This document shows, one piece after another, positions 53,217-63,014 of a stretch of 64,000 nucleotides of DNA. The first letter of the stretch is position 1. Each line of letters opens with the position of its first letter. The translations under genes and the position numbers were made by a program. The notes under the pieces are model-generated. The model did no database searches, was not told the DNA's origin, and worked only from the letters and a program-made list of their open reading frames with translations. Source of the DNA: Pseudomonas bubulae (GTDB taxonomy: Bacteria > Pseudomonadota > Gammaproteobacteria > Pseudomonadales > Pseudomonadaceae); contig NZ_CP146077.1 in assembly GCF_037023725.1 (NCBI RefSeq), positions 3,943,001-4,007,000 on the forward strand. Reading direction: 5' to 3'.

Positions 53217-54224
53217 GTGAAAAAACTCTTTAGTGCCTCAATTCTGGCCGCTGGCCTGGCCCTTGGCAGTGTCGCGAGTGCAGCGACCCCACCGCCACTG
53301 CTAAACGTGTCCTACGATGTGATGCGTGATTTCTACAAAGACTACAACGCAGCCTTCCAGAAGCACTGGGCACAAGAACACAACGGCGAAAAGCTCAACG
53401 TACAAATGTCATTTGGTGGTTCCAGCAAACAGGCCCGCTCGGTCATCGATGGCTTGCCGGCGGACGTGATCACCATGAACATGGCCACCGACATCAATGC
53501 CCTGGCCGACAACGGCCATCTGGTCCCGGAAAACTGGGTCACCCGCCTGCCGGACAACAGCGCACCGTTTACCTCGGCCACCGTTTTCATCGTGCGCAAG
53601 GGCAACCCCAAGGCTCTGAAAGACTGGCCCGACCTGCTCAAGGACGGCGTACAGGTCATCGTACCCAACCCGAAAACCTCGGGTAACGGCCGCTACACCT
53701 TCCTGTCGGCCTGGGGCTATGTACTGAAAAACGGCGGTGACGAAACCAAGGCCAAGGACTTTGTGGCCAAGTTGTTCAAGCAGGCTCCAGTGCTTGATAC
53801 CGGCGGTCGTGCAGCCACCACCACCTTTATGACCAATCAGATCGGCGATGTGCTGGTGACGTTCGAAAACGAGGCGGAAATGATCGCCCGTGAATTTGGT
53901 CGCGACCAGTTCGAAGTGATCTACCCGAGCGTATCGGCAGAAGCCGAGCCGCCTGTGACGGTAGTGGACAAAGTGGTCGACAAAAAAGGCACCCGCGCCA
54001 CGGCCGAAGCCTACCTCAAGTACCTGTGGTCGCCTGAAGGCCAGGAAATCGCTGCTAAAAACTACCTGCGCCCGCGTGACCAGGCAATTCTCGCCAAGTA
54101 CAACGACCGCTTCCCGAAAGTCGACTTCCTGTCGGTTGAAAAAACCTTCGGCGACTGGCGCGACGTGCAGAAAAAGTACTTCAACGACGGTGGCGTGTTC
54201 GACCAGATCTACAACGCGCAATAA
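53217..54224 (+). CDS. sbp: Sulfate/thiosulfate ABC transporter substrate-binding protein
   Basis: 335 residues. Signal peptide to about residue 22 (VASA). LLNVSYDVMRDFYKDYNAAFQKHW, QMSFGGSSKQARSVIDGLPADVITMN and VIVPNPKTSGNGRYTFLSAWGYVLK are the sulfate-binding family motifs. Periplasmic. GTG start at 53217 with AAGGA upstream. The permease and ATPase genes are not next to it, so it is an orphan binding protein working with a system elsewhere. Likely controlled by sulfur supply (CysB). Confidence 0.94.
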   Translation: MKKLFSASILAAGLALGSVASAATPPPLLNVSYDVMRDFYKDYNAAFQKHWAQEHNGEKLNVQMSFGGSSKQARSVIDGLPADVITMNMATDINALADNGHLVPENWVTRLPDNSAPFTSATVFIVRKGNPKALKDWPDLLKDGVQVIVPNPKTSGNGRYTFLSAWGYVLKNGGDETKAKDFVAKLFKQAPVLDTGGRAATTTFMTNQIGDVLVTFENEAEMIAREFGRDQFEVIYPSVSAEAEPPVTVVDKVVDKKGTRATAEAYLKYLWSPEGQEIAAKNYLRPRDQAILAKYNDRFPKVDFLSVEKTFGDWRDVQKKYFNDGGVFDQIYNAQ

Positions 54225-54255
54225 TCCCCTGTCCTGTTGCAAGCCCGCCTTCCAT

Positions 54256-54342
54256 TGTGGGAGCGGGCTTGCTCGCGAAGGGATGCCCCCGGCACGCCTG
54301 ACTGCCCCCCTCGCCTGCATCGCAGGCAAGCCAACTCCCCCA
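54256..54342. repeat. REP doublet (imperfect) after sbp
   Basis: TTGTGGGAGCGGGCTTGCTCGCGA and TCGCAGGCAAGCCAACTCCC in inverted orientation. Confidence 0.85.
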
Positions 54343-54453
54343 GGTTTTGCAGTACCTGCAAAAGCCTGTACATATCAACAGTAAAAAAACTTGCTCTCGC
54401 GCCTGTCTCTGCCCATGCTGTGCATCTTCTGCGATGCGTGAATGAGTTGAGCG

Positions 54454-56391
54454 ATGCGGCTGTTTCTGTGTGAAAAACCCTCCCAGGCCAAAGATATTGC
54501 CGCCGTGCTCGGTGCCAGCCGCCGCGGTGATGGCTGCTGGGTGGGCGCCAATGCCACCGTCACCTGGTGCATCGGTCACCTGCTCGAAACCGCCCCGCCC
54601 GACGCCTACGATGAGCGCTACAAGCGCTGGGTTCTGGCTGACCTGCCGATCATTCCGGAAAAATGGAAAATGCGCGTCAAGCCCAAGACCGCCAGCCAGT
54701 TCAAGGCCGTCAAGCGCCTGCTCGGTGAAGCCACAGAACTGGTCATCGCCACCGACGCCGACCGCGAAGGCGAGATGATTGCCCGCGAACTGGTCGAGCA
54801 CTGCCGCTACCGCGGCCCCATCCAGCGCCTGTGGCTGTCGGCCCTGGACGACGCCTCGATCCGCAAGGCCCTGGCTGCGCTCAAGCCCGGCAGCGAAACC
54901 TTCAACCTCTATCATTCGGCCCTCGGCCGCTCGCGGGCCGACTGGTTGATCGGCATGAACATGAGCCGCCTGTTTACCCTGCTCGGCCGCCAGTCGGGCT
55001 ATCAAGGCGTATTGCCAGTGGGCCGTGTGCAGACCCCTACGCTGCGGCTGGTGGTCGATCGTGATCGCAGCATCAGCGACTTTATCCCCGTGGCCTACTG
55101 GGCCATAGACGTACAGCTCAGGCACGACGGGCAGTTATTCACCGCGCAATGGCGGGCCGATCCCGACACCTGCGACGACCAGGACCGCTGCCTCAACCCG
55201 GCCCACGCCCAACAGGCCGCAAGTGCAATGCAAAACGCCAGCAGCGCCCGGGTGATCAAGCTGCGCACCGAGCGCATGCGTGAAGTCGCGCCATTGCCGT
55301 TCGATCTGGGCACGCTGCAGGAAGTGTGTTCAAAAAAGCTCGGCCTCGGCGCCCAGGAAACCCTCGATATTGCCCAGGCCCTGTACGAAACCTACAAGGT
55401 CGTCACCTATCCGCGCAGCGATTGCGGCTACTTGCCACAGAGCCAGCACGGCGAAGCCGCGTCGATTCTCAGCGCCTTGCAGCAGGCCGATCCGTCACTG
55501 GCACCACTGGCCAGCCATCTGGACCCGCAGCGCCGTTCACGGGCCTGGAACGACGCAAAAGTCAGCGCCCACCACGGCATCATTCCTACAGCTGCTGCAA
55601 AGAATATTGAACGCCTGAGCGGCAAACATCGCGCGGTATATACGCTGATTCGCGCACGCTACCTCGCGCAGTTTCTGCCCAACCATGAATACGACCGCAC
55701 CCAGGCCGACTTTGATTGTGTAGGGCAAAACCTGCGGGCCGTCGGCAAGCAGATCGTCGAGCCCGGCTGGAAGCGCGCCCTGCCCGAAGCACTGGCCCCG
55801 GCCAAAGGTCGCGAAGCCCCTGCTCCACAGCCCCTGCCGTTATTGCGCGAAGGGCTGGACTGCGCGATTGCCGCGGTCAACCTCAAGGACTTGTGGACCC
55901 AGCCGCCCAAGCCGTTCACCGAAGGCGACCTGATCAAGGCGATGAAAAACGTCGCCAAGCTGGTGCAGGACCCGCTGCTCAAGCAAAAACTCAAGGACAC
56001 CACCGGTATCGGCACCGAAGCCACCCGCGCCGGCATCATCCAGGGCTTGCTCGATCGCGGTTACCTGAGCAAAAAAGGCAAGGCCCTGGCGGCGACCGCC
56101 CCCGCCTTTAGCCTGATCGACGCGGTACCGCGCGCCATTGCCGACCCCGGCACCACGGCCATCTGGGAGCAGGCGCTGGACATGGTGCAAAGCGGCGAAA
56201 TGACCCTCGACGTATTCGTCGCCAAACAGGCGGCGTGGATGAGCAAACATATCGAACGTTGCAGCGCCATGACCATGACGATCAGCGGTCCGGCCAGCCC
56301 GGCCGGTGCGGCGCCAGCCTGGAAGAAGAAACGCAAGGCCGCTACGGGCAAGGCCAGACCCAAGCGGGCGGTGAAAGCAAAAGGGGCATGA
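54454..56391 (+). CDS. topB: DNA topoisomerase III
   Basis: 645 residues, type IA topoisomerase that decatenates DNA. TOPRIM domain at the N-terminus (MRLFLCEKPSQAKDIAAVLGA, VIATDADREGEMIARELV); catalytic Tyr in VVTYPRSDCGYLP. The Lys/Ala-rich basic tail (last 30 residues) replaces a zinc-finger domain. The length is close to E. coli TopB (653). Confidence 0.96.
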   Translation: MRLFLCEKPSQAKDIAAVLGASRRGDGCWVGANATVTWCIGHLLETAPPDAYDERYKRWVLADLPIIPEKWKMRVKPKTASQFKAVKRLLGEATELVIATDADREGEMIARELVEHCRYRGPIQRLWLSALDDASIRKALAALKPGSETFNLYHSALGRSRADWLIGMNMSRLFTLLGRQSGYQGVLPVGRVQTPTLRLVVDRDRSISDFIPVAYWAIDVQLRHDGQLFTAQWRADPDTCDDQDRCLNPAHAQQAASAMQNASSARVIKLRTERMREVAPLPFDLGTLQEVCSKKLGLGAQETLDIAQALYETYKVVTYPRSDCGYLPQSQHGEAASILSALQQADPSLAPLASHLDPQRRSRAWNDAKVSAHHGIIPTAAAKNIERLSGKHRAVYTLIRARYLAQFLPNHEYDRTQADFDCVGQNLRAVGKQIVEPGWKRALPEALAPAKGREAPAPQPLPLLREGLDCAIAAVNLKDLWTQPPKPFTEGDLIKAMKNVAKLVQDPLLKQKLKDTTGIGTEATRAGIIQGLLDRGYLSKKGKALAATAPAFSLIDAVPRAIADPGTTAIWEQALDMVQSGEMTLDVFVAKQAAWMSKHIERCSAMTMTISGPASPAGAAPAWKKKRKAATGKARPKRAVKAKGA

Positions 56392-56394
56392 GGC

Positions 56395-57237
56395 TCAGAG
56401 CGTCAATTGCCCGCTAATACAGGTCACCGCCGGGCCGCCCACCCAGATATCCTCGCCGATCTGCTCGATCGACACCCGCCCTGCCCGCCCCATTGCCGTA
56501 CCCTGGCTGGCCACATAATGCGCCGGGGCAAGGCCTGCGCCGATCAGCCACTGCGCCAGCCCGGCATTCAGGCTACCGGTCACCGGATCTTCGGGCATGC
56601 CCTCGCCGGCACAGAATGCGCGCACTTCAAACTGCGCCTCGTCGCCATCGAGTTCAGGCTGCCAAGGGGCAACCACACCGATCGACAGTCCGAGCAACTG
56701 CGAGTAATCGGGCTCTAAAGCCAGCACCTGCTCACGGTCACGCAACATCAACGCCACCCAGCCCGGGCCATTATCGACCCAACGCGCCTGCACCACCGCC
56801 TGCGCCTCGATGCCCAGGCCACGGCAGATACGCTGCAGCAAATCCCCCTCAACAGCACCCGTACGCAACAGGGGCGGTGCAGTAAAAGCCAGTTGCCCGG
56901 CCTGGCGACGAAGACGGATCAACCCCGCGGCGCACTCCTGCACGATCTCTTGACCACGGGGCACGCCGCCGGCTTCCAGCCAGGCGTGGCAACTGCCCAG
57001 CGTAGGGTGGCCAGCAAAAGGCAGCTCGTTGAGAGTGGTAAAAATTCGCAGGCGGTAATCGGCATCAGGGTTTTGCGGCTTGAGCACAAAAGTGGTTTCA
57101 CTCAGATTGGTCCAGCGCGCAAAGTCGGCCATTTGCGTGTCACTCAGGCTGTCGGCATTCAACACCACGGCCACCGGGTTGCCCTTGAGGGCAACGCTGC
57201 TGAAAACGTCAACTTGCTTGAATTCGAATGGGCGCAT
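56395..57237 (-). CDS. PhzF family protein
   Basis: 280 residues, diaminopimelate-epimerase-like fold. MRPFEFKQVDVFSSVALKGNPVAVVLNADSLSD, FAGHPTLGSCHAWLEAGG and GEGMPEDPVTGSLNAGLAQWL are family motifs with the catalytic Glu in the LSETTFVL segment. Isomerase-type activity; no phenazine genes are nearby. ATG 57237. It converges with topB, 3 bases apart. Confidence 0.93.
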   Translation of the reverse strand: MRPFEFKQVDVFSSVALKGNPVAVVLNADSLSDTQMADFARWTNLSETTFVLKPQNPDADYRLRIFTTLNELPFAGHPTLGSCHAWLEAGGVPRGQEIVQECAAGLIRLRRQAGQLAFTAPPLLRTGAVEGDLLQRICRGLGIEAQAVVQARWVDNGPGWVALMLRDREQVLALEPDYSQLLGLSIGVVAPWQPELDGDEAQFEVRAFCAGEGMPEDPVTGSLNAGLAQWLIGAGLAPAHYVASQGTAMGRAGRVSIEQIGEDIWVGGPAVTCISGQLTL

Positions 57238-57319
57238 GACCGGCTCCTGATAGTGATCAGCAAGCACCCTACACAATTTGCGTAGCCGCTGGCGAGGCAG
57301 CGGCTACCCCATCAAACAT

Positions 57320-57451
57320 TCAGACCAGATCCGTACCCTCACGCTTGGCCTTGCGCATATCGCGCCACAGGCTGACGCACAGGGTCAACATTACGGCCCC
57401 GGCAATGGCCGGCCAGATCAGGACATACAGGGTCAAAGCGAAACTGGACAT
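57320..57451 (-). CDS. Small partner peptide of the sodium:solute symporter
   Basis: 43-residue membrane peptide: MSSFALTLYVLIWPAIAGAV, then a helix and a basic tail WRDMRKAKREGTDLV. It matches the pattern annotated as putative transporter small subunit in proteobacteria. Its ATG lies 19 bases inside the end of the symporter gene with GGAGCC upstream, so the two are translationally coupled. Its exact role is unknown; it may stabilise or regulate the transporter. Confidence 0.8.
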   Translation of the reverse strand: MSSFALTLYVLIWPAIAGAVMLTLCVSLWRDMRKAKREGTDLV

Positions 57452-59100
57452 GGGGTGGCTCCTTTTTCAGTGGCAGGTTCGACGGTGTGGTGGAAGGCCA
57501 CAACACGTTCGTTGATACAGTCAAAATCAAAGGTTTCATTGGCCAGCAAGCTCACCAGCACACACACCACGGTGCTGACACCGTAAGCGGTCAATGAACT
57601 GAGCAACACCGGGTAATCGCGGAGAAAACCGAACGCGAATGGCGCCAGTACCAAGAACGCCAATCCGCCCATCACAAAGCCCACGCGCTTGCCAAAAAAG
57701 CCGAACGCCATCAGGCCAATCACCACCCCGCCGCCGATCGAGGCACAGAGTTCGAAGAACAGCGCCACCGCACCTTGCATCTGCAACAATTCGAAGCGGG
57801 CGACCAAAAACATCACAAACCCGGCAATCGCTGCACTGGTAAAGGCCGCGTTGGTAATCCGCTGCCAATACAGGCTGGCAATAACAGGAAAGACAATCGC
57901 GCCCCATAGCGCGCCGACAAAAATCAGCATGGTCAGGATATCGAGTTTCATGCTGGCAAAAATCATCGCCAGCATGGTTGCCAGCACCATGGTCAGGCGC
58001 CCGACAAACAACATGGTTTTTGGATTGGGTTTGCCCTTGGCTATGTTCTTGCCATACACGTCAGTCATCACCAGCGCCGACAAGGCGGACAGGTCGGAAT
58101 CCGCCGTGGACGACAGCGAACCGATCACCATGATGAAAAACAGCCCCACCGCAAACGGCGGCAAGTAGGTCGAGGCCATTTGCGGGATCAGGTTATTGAG
58201 GTCGCCATCCTGCGGCTCGATACCTGCCAGCAGGGCCAGAAACCCCAGCATGCCCAGCCCGATCACAATCGAGGCATAACCGATGGTGGCGGTGACGAAT
58301 GTCGACTTCATCAAGTCTTCACGCACGGCAAACAGCCGCTGGGCGATGGTCTGGTTACCAATGGCGTAGGCCAGCACGGCCACGAAGTAAGGTGCGCCCT
58401 GCTCCAGAATCGCGGTTTTCGAATAGAAGCTGGCTTGCTCGGGGGTGATCCTCGGCATGCCCTGGGCGAAGATTTCAGGGCCGCCCAACTGGAAGAAAAT
58501 AATCGGAATAATCACCACCGCAGCGAAGATCATGGCGAATAGCTGGCCGAAATCAGTAAGCACCGATGAGCGAAACCCTGACCAGATGGTGTAAGTCAGA
58601 ATCCCGACACCGGCGATAAGCACACCATGGGTAAAGCTCAGCGGCGACAGCACCGCGACCAGTGCCCCGGCGGCGGTGAAATTGACCATCAGGCTGATCA
58701 GACTGCCGACGATATTGGAACCCGCCAGAATCATCTGGCTGGAACGCCCGTGCCGTGCGTGCATGATCTCCGCCAGGGTATGGGCCTTGGGCGCCAGTTG
58801 CCGGAAACGCCGGCCAAAGGGGTAGATAAACAGAATCATCAGCGCGCCCCAGAAGCCATAGTGCAACGCCCCCGAGAGACCAAACTTGTAGCCCGCACTG
58901 GCGGCGGCGTAAAAGGAAGCGGCCCAGATCCAGGTGGCCGTCATGCTGGCGGCCGACATGCCAAAGCCGATGGAGTTATTGGAGACCATATAGCCGTCGA
59001 CGTTTTCGTCCTTGCGCCCCACGCGCAACGACACCAAAAAGGTCAGGCCATAAAAACAGAACAGAAGCAGCAACACGGTGAGGGTGGAAAGTTGGAACAT
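57433..59100 (-). CDS. Sodium:solute symporter (SSS family)
   Basis: 555 residues, about 13-14 transmembrane helices. GYMVSNNSIGFGMSAASMTATWIWAASFYAAASAGYKFG and the SLSSTADSDLSALSALVMTDVYGKNI segment are typical of SSS transporters; the latter is the sodium-site region. Substrate unclear (carboxylates, amino acids or urea in relatives). ATG 59100 with AGGAGAAAGGA upstream; the frame extends upstream without support. Confidence 0.92.
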   Translation of the reverse strand: MFQLSTLTVLLLLFCFYGLTFLVSLRVGRKDENVDGYMVSNNSIGFGMSAASMTATWIWAASFYAAASAGYKFGLSGALHYGFWGALMILFIYPFGRRFRQLAPKAHTLAEIMHARHGRSSQMILAGSNIVGSLISLMVNFTAAGALVAVLSPLSFTHGVLIAGVGILTYTIWSGFRSSVLTDFGQLFAMIFAAVVIIPIIFFQLGGPEIFAQGMPRITPEQASFYSKTAILEQGAPYFVAVLAYAIGNQTIAQRLFAVREDLMKSTFVTATIGYASIVIGLGMLGFLALLAGIEPQDGDLNNLIPQMASTYLPPFAVGLFFIMVIGSLSSTADSDLSALSALVMTDVYGKNIAKGKPNPKTMLFVGRLTMVLATMLAMIFASMKLDILTMLIFVGALWGAIVFPVIASLYWQRITNAAFTSAAIAGFVMFLVARFELLQMQGAVALFFELCASIGGGVVIGLMAFGFFGKRVGFVMGGLAFLVLAPFAFGFLRDYPVLLSSLTAYGVSTVVCVLVSLLANETFDFDCINERVVAFHHTVEPATEKGATPCPVSL

Positions 59101-59514
59101 TCCTTTCTCCTTTCTTATGCGCACACAGTCGTTACAGACGCAACGAAAGGCCGAAATCGGCAGGTGCAACAACCCGGGTTTCCTGACAGGCAGGCGATAG
59201 CGGACAGCGGTCCGTGGGTTGTCAAAGTGATGGCTGGCAAGTGACGGAACGCAAGAGGCGTTCCAGGTCAAAAGGCAAAGCGTGCGCTAGCACGTTGAGC
59301 CGGTGCTTGCAGCAATGGCCGGCAAGGTGCCGGGAGATAAGTCCGGTATCAGATGCACAAAGCCCTGACACGAACGGAAAAGAAGTATACAGATTTAGGG
59401 GGTGACCGGAAGAGGCCGAGACAGGCCGCCACTAAAAGCGCCTCGCAAACCTGCCCGCTCCCACAAGCGCTTGCCAAGGTATCATGCTCACCGTCTTTAA
59501 ATAGGGAGCACACC
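59101..59514. other. Intergenic region with divergent promoters of the symporter and SDR genes
   Basis: 414 bases. It contains inverted GGAACGC...GCGTTCC (about 59246-59262) and a half REP (CCTGCCCGCTCCCACAAGC, 59451-59469). No gene supported. Confidence 0.5.
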
Positions 59515-60237
59515 ATGACCCAACGTACCTACCTTGTCACCGGCGCCAGCAAAGGCATCGGTCGCGCGTTGTGCGAACATCTGGCCCAGGCAGGCCACAC
59601 CGTGGTGGGCATAGCCCGCAATGCAGACGACCCGGATTTCCCCGGCACACTGGTCGCCCTTGATCTGGCCGACCGCGAACGCAGCGCACAGGTACTCAAG
59701 GAACTCAGCGAACGTTTCGCCTTCGACGGGCTGGTCAACAACGTCGGCCTGGTGCGCCCGCAAGCATTGGGCGAAATTGATCTGGATGCATTCGATGACG
59801 TCATGCGAGTTAACCTGCATTCGGCGTTGCAAGCCACTCAAGCCTTACTGCCCGGCATGCGCAGCCGGGGCTGGGGGCGAGTCGTGAATATTTCCAGCCT
59901 GACCGTACTCGGCATCACCCAGCGCACCGCATACGCGGCGGCCAAGGCGGCGCTGGTGAGCTTTACCCGCTCCTGGGCCCTGGAACTGGCACAAACAGGC
60001 ATAACCGTAAACGCCGTGGCCCCCGGCCCGACCGAGACGGAGCTGTTCCGCGCCAACAACCCCCCAGGATCGGCTGGCGAAGCCCGCTATCTGGCAGGCG
60101 TGCCAATGGCACGTCTGGGCCAGCCCGCAGAAATCGCCTCGGCGATTGCCTTTCTACTGTCTGAGAGCAGCGGTTTTATTACCGGCCAGACGCTGTTTGT
60201 CGATGGTGGCGCATCGGTGGGCAAGGCGGCGTTTTAA
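59515..60237 (+). CDS. Short-chain dehydrogenase/reductase
   Basis: 240 residues, classical SDR. NAD(P) motif TGASKGIGRALC, NNVGLVRP, catalytic Ser in VVNISSLT and the Y-x3-K in RTAYAAAKAALVSF. C-terminal GFITGQTLFVDGGASVG. Substrate unknown. ATG 59515 with AGGGAG upstream gives the normal family length; the open frame begins 160 bases earlier. Confidence 0.94.
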   Translation: MTQRTYLVTGASKGIGRALCEHLAQAGHTVVGIARNADDPDFPGTLVALDLADRERSAQVLKELSERFAFDGLVNNVGLVRPQALGEIDLDAFDDVMRVNLHSALQATQALLPGMRSRGWGRVVNISSLTVLGITQRTAYAAAKAALVSFTRSWALELAQTGITVNAVAPGPTETELFRANNPPGSAGEARYLAGVPMARLGQPAEIASAIAFLLSESSGFITGQTLFVDGGASVGKAAF

Positions 60238-60256
60238 CCACAGCCCCAAACCAAAA

Positions 60257-60276
60257 CGGCGACCCGAAGGTCGCCG
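60257..60276. terminator. Bidirectional terminator between SDR and lipoprotein genes
   Basis: CGGCGACC, loop CGAA, GGTCGCCG with TTTT on the minus-strand side. Confidence 0.8.
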
Positions 60277-60283
60277 CTTGGCT

Positions 60284-60679
60284 TTACTTGAACTGCCGAC
60301 TCAACCCCGGCGGTACGCCGCTGATATCGGTCTCTTCCCACGGCCCGTTGGGGCTCACCGCGCGGCTCCAGCCGTTGTCCCAGCGGTAGTAGGCGCGCTG
60401 GCGGTAGAAGATATTGGTCTGGTTATCCAGCACATACACGCCCAGGCGCGCATCCCAGTGGCTAGGCCCGCCCGGCGGCGGCGCAAAGGTCGCCGAGGTG
60501 CGCGGCAACGGTTTTGGCGCCTTGGGAATCGGCATGTCCGGCAGGGGCTTGCCCGAGGGCTGGGGTGTCGGCTGCGGCATCGGCGTTGTTGGCGCAGGCG
60601 GTTCGTAAGGCTGTTGAACCGCACAGGCGCTCAGGCCTAGAGCTAGCGCGAGCAAGGTAATACGGGCGAATACGGCCAT
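60284..60679 (-). CDS. Proline-rich lipoprotein of unknown function
   Basis: 131 residues. Lipobox LSAC with the lipidated Cys at about residue 19. Proline-rich linker (22-65) and a C-terminal domain with YYRWDNGWSRAVSPNGPWEETD, a repeat often seen in small Gram-negative envelope proteins. Probably outer-membrane anchored. Confidence 0.85.
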   Translation of the reverse strand: MAVFARITLLALALGLSACAVQQPYEPPAPTTPMPQPTPQPSGKPLPDMPIPKAPKPLPRTSATFAPPPGGPSHWDARLGVYVLDNQTNIFYRQRAYYRWDNGWSRAVSPNGPWEETDISGVPPGLSRQFK

Positions 60680-60710
60680 GGCGGCTTCTCTTGTAAGTCA
60701 GCTAAGACCC

Positions 60711-60799
60711 CCTGTGGCAGCGGATTTGCTCGCGATTCAATCAATGCGGATTCACTGGAGGACCGCGTCGTCTGCATCGCGAGCAAGCCCGCTGCCACA
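60711..60799. repeat. REP doublet (variant with GTGGCAGCGG)
   Basis: CTGTGGCAGCGGATTTGCTCGCGA and TCGCGAGCAAGCCCGCTGCCACA inverted, with CGGATTCACTGGAGGACCG between. Confidence 0.9.
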
Positions 60800-60809
60800 T
60801 TCGGGGCAT

Positions 60810-62012
60810 TTATTTATCCGGGCTGTCGATGGTCAGTTGTTGCAGCTCCCGAGTGCTGCTGGACAGCGGCTGGCTGCGCCCTACCCACTCGCCTGCTGTT
60901 GGCTGGCCAGCACGGGAGATGCGTGCCATTAATTGGACTTCAGGAAAGTTGGACAGTTTCAATTGCGGCATCATTGCGTCGACATCGCCCAGCTCAACCG
61001 TGATCGGCAGGTCCGCCACAGTCACGCGCTTGACCGCCAACGGTGCCGGCGGGCCGGAGACCGCACGGGCAAAGATAAACACGCTGTCACCCGGCAAGGC
61101 ACTGGCCTTGACCGCATCGGCCAGATCCACGTTGACCTTGATCGAGGCCATCGCCTTGGCCACAGGTGCAGTTTCAACCTTGCCACCGCTGGCCTGCAGT
61201 TGCTCACGGGCCTTTGCAATACCCCCTTCCAGCGCCGCACGGGAGGCGTCGCCTTCAGGCAGTTCGGTCATCAACCGTTGCCAGTAGCCAATGGCCTGTT
61301 CGAAGCGCTGGTCCTCGAAGGCGGCGATGCCCAGCAGGCCCAGGCTGGTGACTTCCTTCGGGTCGGCCTTCAAGGCTTCATCGGTCAGCGCCTGGATTTT
61401 GTCGCTCCACTTTTTATCGTCGGCAAAGTACTGCGCCTGTGCCCACTGGCCCAGCAACTCGGGCTGACGACCGGCCAGGTTGGCCGCGCGTTCGAACACC
61501 CTGGCCGCATCCGCAGGACGGTTTTGTGCCATATAGGCACGGCCCAGGAAGTACAGGCCTTCGGCCGAGTCAGGTTGCGCAGCCGCGGCACGCTCAAGGC
61601 GCGCGACCATTTCTTCAAGGGATTGCGGCGGCTGGGAGAACTCGCGGGTCAATTCGACCTTGTCGCTGGAACCAAAATGCAGGTACAGGCTCAAGCCCAG
61701 CACCGGCACCAGCACTGCGGCCAACAACGGAATGGCCTTGCCCAGACTGGACACCCGCCCCGGCGCCACACCTTCGGTGTCCGCGAGCAATTCGCGGGCC
61801 GCTTCGGCGCGGCCGGTTTCGAACTGTTCAGCGGTCAACACGCCCTCTTCGCGCTGGGCTTGCAACTCGGCCACCCGCTCTTGATACAAGGCAACGTTCA
61901 AAGCGGTACGGTCTTCTTCGCGCTGGGCACGGCGCCCGCGCAATACCGGGATCAATAAAAAGCTGAGGGCTATCAGTAGCAGCAAGCCTGCTGCGAGCCA
62001 GAAATCAATCAT
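60810..62012 (-). CDS. ccmI: Cytochrome c maturation protein CcmI
   Basis: 400 residues. Two N-terminal transmembrane helices (about 2-22 and 97-115) with a coiled-coil loop between ([21 protein letters not shown]), then a periplasmic TPR domain (about 140-260) that binds the C-terminus of apocytochrome c, and a C-terminal beta domain. ATG 62012 gives [16 protein letters not shown]. Its start overlaps the ccmH stop by 8 bases. Confidence 0.95.
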   Translation of the reverse strand: MIDFWLAAGLLLLIALSFLLIPVLRGRRAQREEDRTALNVALYQERVAELQAQREEGVLTAEQFETGRAEAARELLADTEGVAPGRVSSLGKAIPLLAAVLVPVLGLSLYLHFGSSDKVELTREFSQPPQSLEEMVARLERAAAAQPDSAEGLYFLGRAYMAQNRPADAARVFERAANLAGRQPELLGQWAQAQYFADDKKWSDKIQALTDEALKADPKEVTSLGLLGIAAFEDQRFEQAIGYWQRLMTELPEGDASRAALEGGIAKAREQLQASGGKVETAPVAKAMASIKVNVDLADAVKASALPGDSVFIFARAVSGPPAPLAVKRVTVADLPITVELGDVDAMMPQLKLSNFPEVQLMARISRAGQPTAGEWVGRSQPLSSSTRELQQLTIDSPDK

Positions 62013-62481
62013 CTTTGGTTTTATCCAGCAAAGTGTCGAGGCGCTTGCGCTCCTCGGCAGAAAGTGTGTCCGAGCCTTCAACCTGCTCTGTACGACGACG
62101 GCGCCCGACGATGACGCCAATCACCACCAGACCGCCCACCAGCAGGGCCAGCGGGCCAAACCAGAGCACTGCGGTCTTGCGCGTCAGGGCCGGTTTATAG
62201 AGCACGAAATCGCCGTAGCGGGCGACCATGAAATCGAGGATCTGCTGGTTGTCCTTGCCTTCACCGAGCATGCGATAGATCTCGCGGCGCAGGTCGGTGG
62301 CAATAGGGGCGTTGGAGTCGGCGATGTCCTGGTTCTGACACTTGGGGCAGCGCAGTTCCTTGGTCAGCTCACGAAAACGGTCGCGCTCGGCGTCGTTGGC
62401 AAACTCGTAGGTATCGATGGCGGCATGGGCAACCCCGGCCAGGGTCAAACCGAAAACCACGGCGGCTAGCCAGCGCTTCAT
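62005..62481 (-). CDS. ccmH: Cytochrome c maturation thioredoxin-like protein CcmH
   Basis: 158 residues. Signal peptide (cleaved near AHA, residue 20), redox motif RCPKCQNQ with C45 and C48, one C-terminal transmembrane helix (about 105-125), charged tail. Reduces apocytochrome c before heme attachment. It overlaps ccmG and ccmI by a few bases. Confidence 0.97.
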   Translation of the reverse strand: MKRWLAAVVFGLTLAGVAHAAIDTYEFANDAERDRFRELTKELRCPKCQNQDIADSNAPIATDLRREIYRMLGEGKDNQQILDFMVARYGDFVLYKPALTRKTAVLWFGPLALLVGGLVVIGVIVGRRRRTEQVEGSDTLSAEERKRLDTLLDKTKDD

Positions 62482-63014
62482 GGTTTGGCCTCGTCAACCA
62501 GTGCCTGATATTTACCCGCAAGCTGCTCACGCCACACGGTCTCGTCGATCACGCCGACAAACTTGTGGCGGATGATGCCCTTGCTGTCGATCAGGAATGT
62601 CTCAGGAGCGCCGTACACGCCCAGATTCAGGCCCAGGGAGCCGTCTGCGTCGTTGATGTCCAGCTGATAAGGGTTGTGGAAATCCTTGAGCCACTTCTTC
62701 GCATCTTCGTTGACGTCTTTGTAGTTCACGCCGTAGATCAGTACACCCTGATCGGCCAGTTTGGTCAGCACCGGGTGCTCGACCCGGCATGAAATGCACC
62801 AGGTAGCCCACACGTTGACCAGCGCAGGCTTGCCCTTGAGGTCAGCTTCGGTGAGGGTTTTGTCCCCCTCCACCGAAGGCAGGCTGAAGGCCGGGAACGG
62901 CTTGTCGATCATCGCCGACGGCAGCTCGGTCGGGTCCAGATACAAGCCCCGGTAGAGAAACCACGCCATACCGAGAAAAACGGCCAGCGGGACCAGCATC
63001 AACCAACGTCTCAT
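62478..63014 (-). CDS. ccmG: Thiol:disulfide interchange protein CcmG/DsbE
   Basis: 178 residues. N-terminal membrane anchor (about 3-22) and periplasmic thioredoxin fold. Redox motif WCISC (C73, C76), where most members have WCPTC or WCPSC; the rest (FSLPSVEG, VNVWATWC, GVYGAPETFLIDSKGIIRHKFVG) is standard. Overlaps ccmH and ccmF by 4 bases. Confidence 0.96.
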   Translation of the reverse strand: MRRWLMLVPLAVFLGMAWFLYRGLYLDPTELPSAMIDKPFPAFSLPSVEGDKTLTEADLKGKPALVNVWATWCISCRVEHPVLTKLADQGVLIYGVNYKDVNEDAKKWLKDFHNPYQLDINDADGSLGLNLGVYGAPETFLIDSKGIIRHKFVGVIDETVWREQLAGKYQALVDEAKP

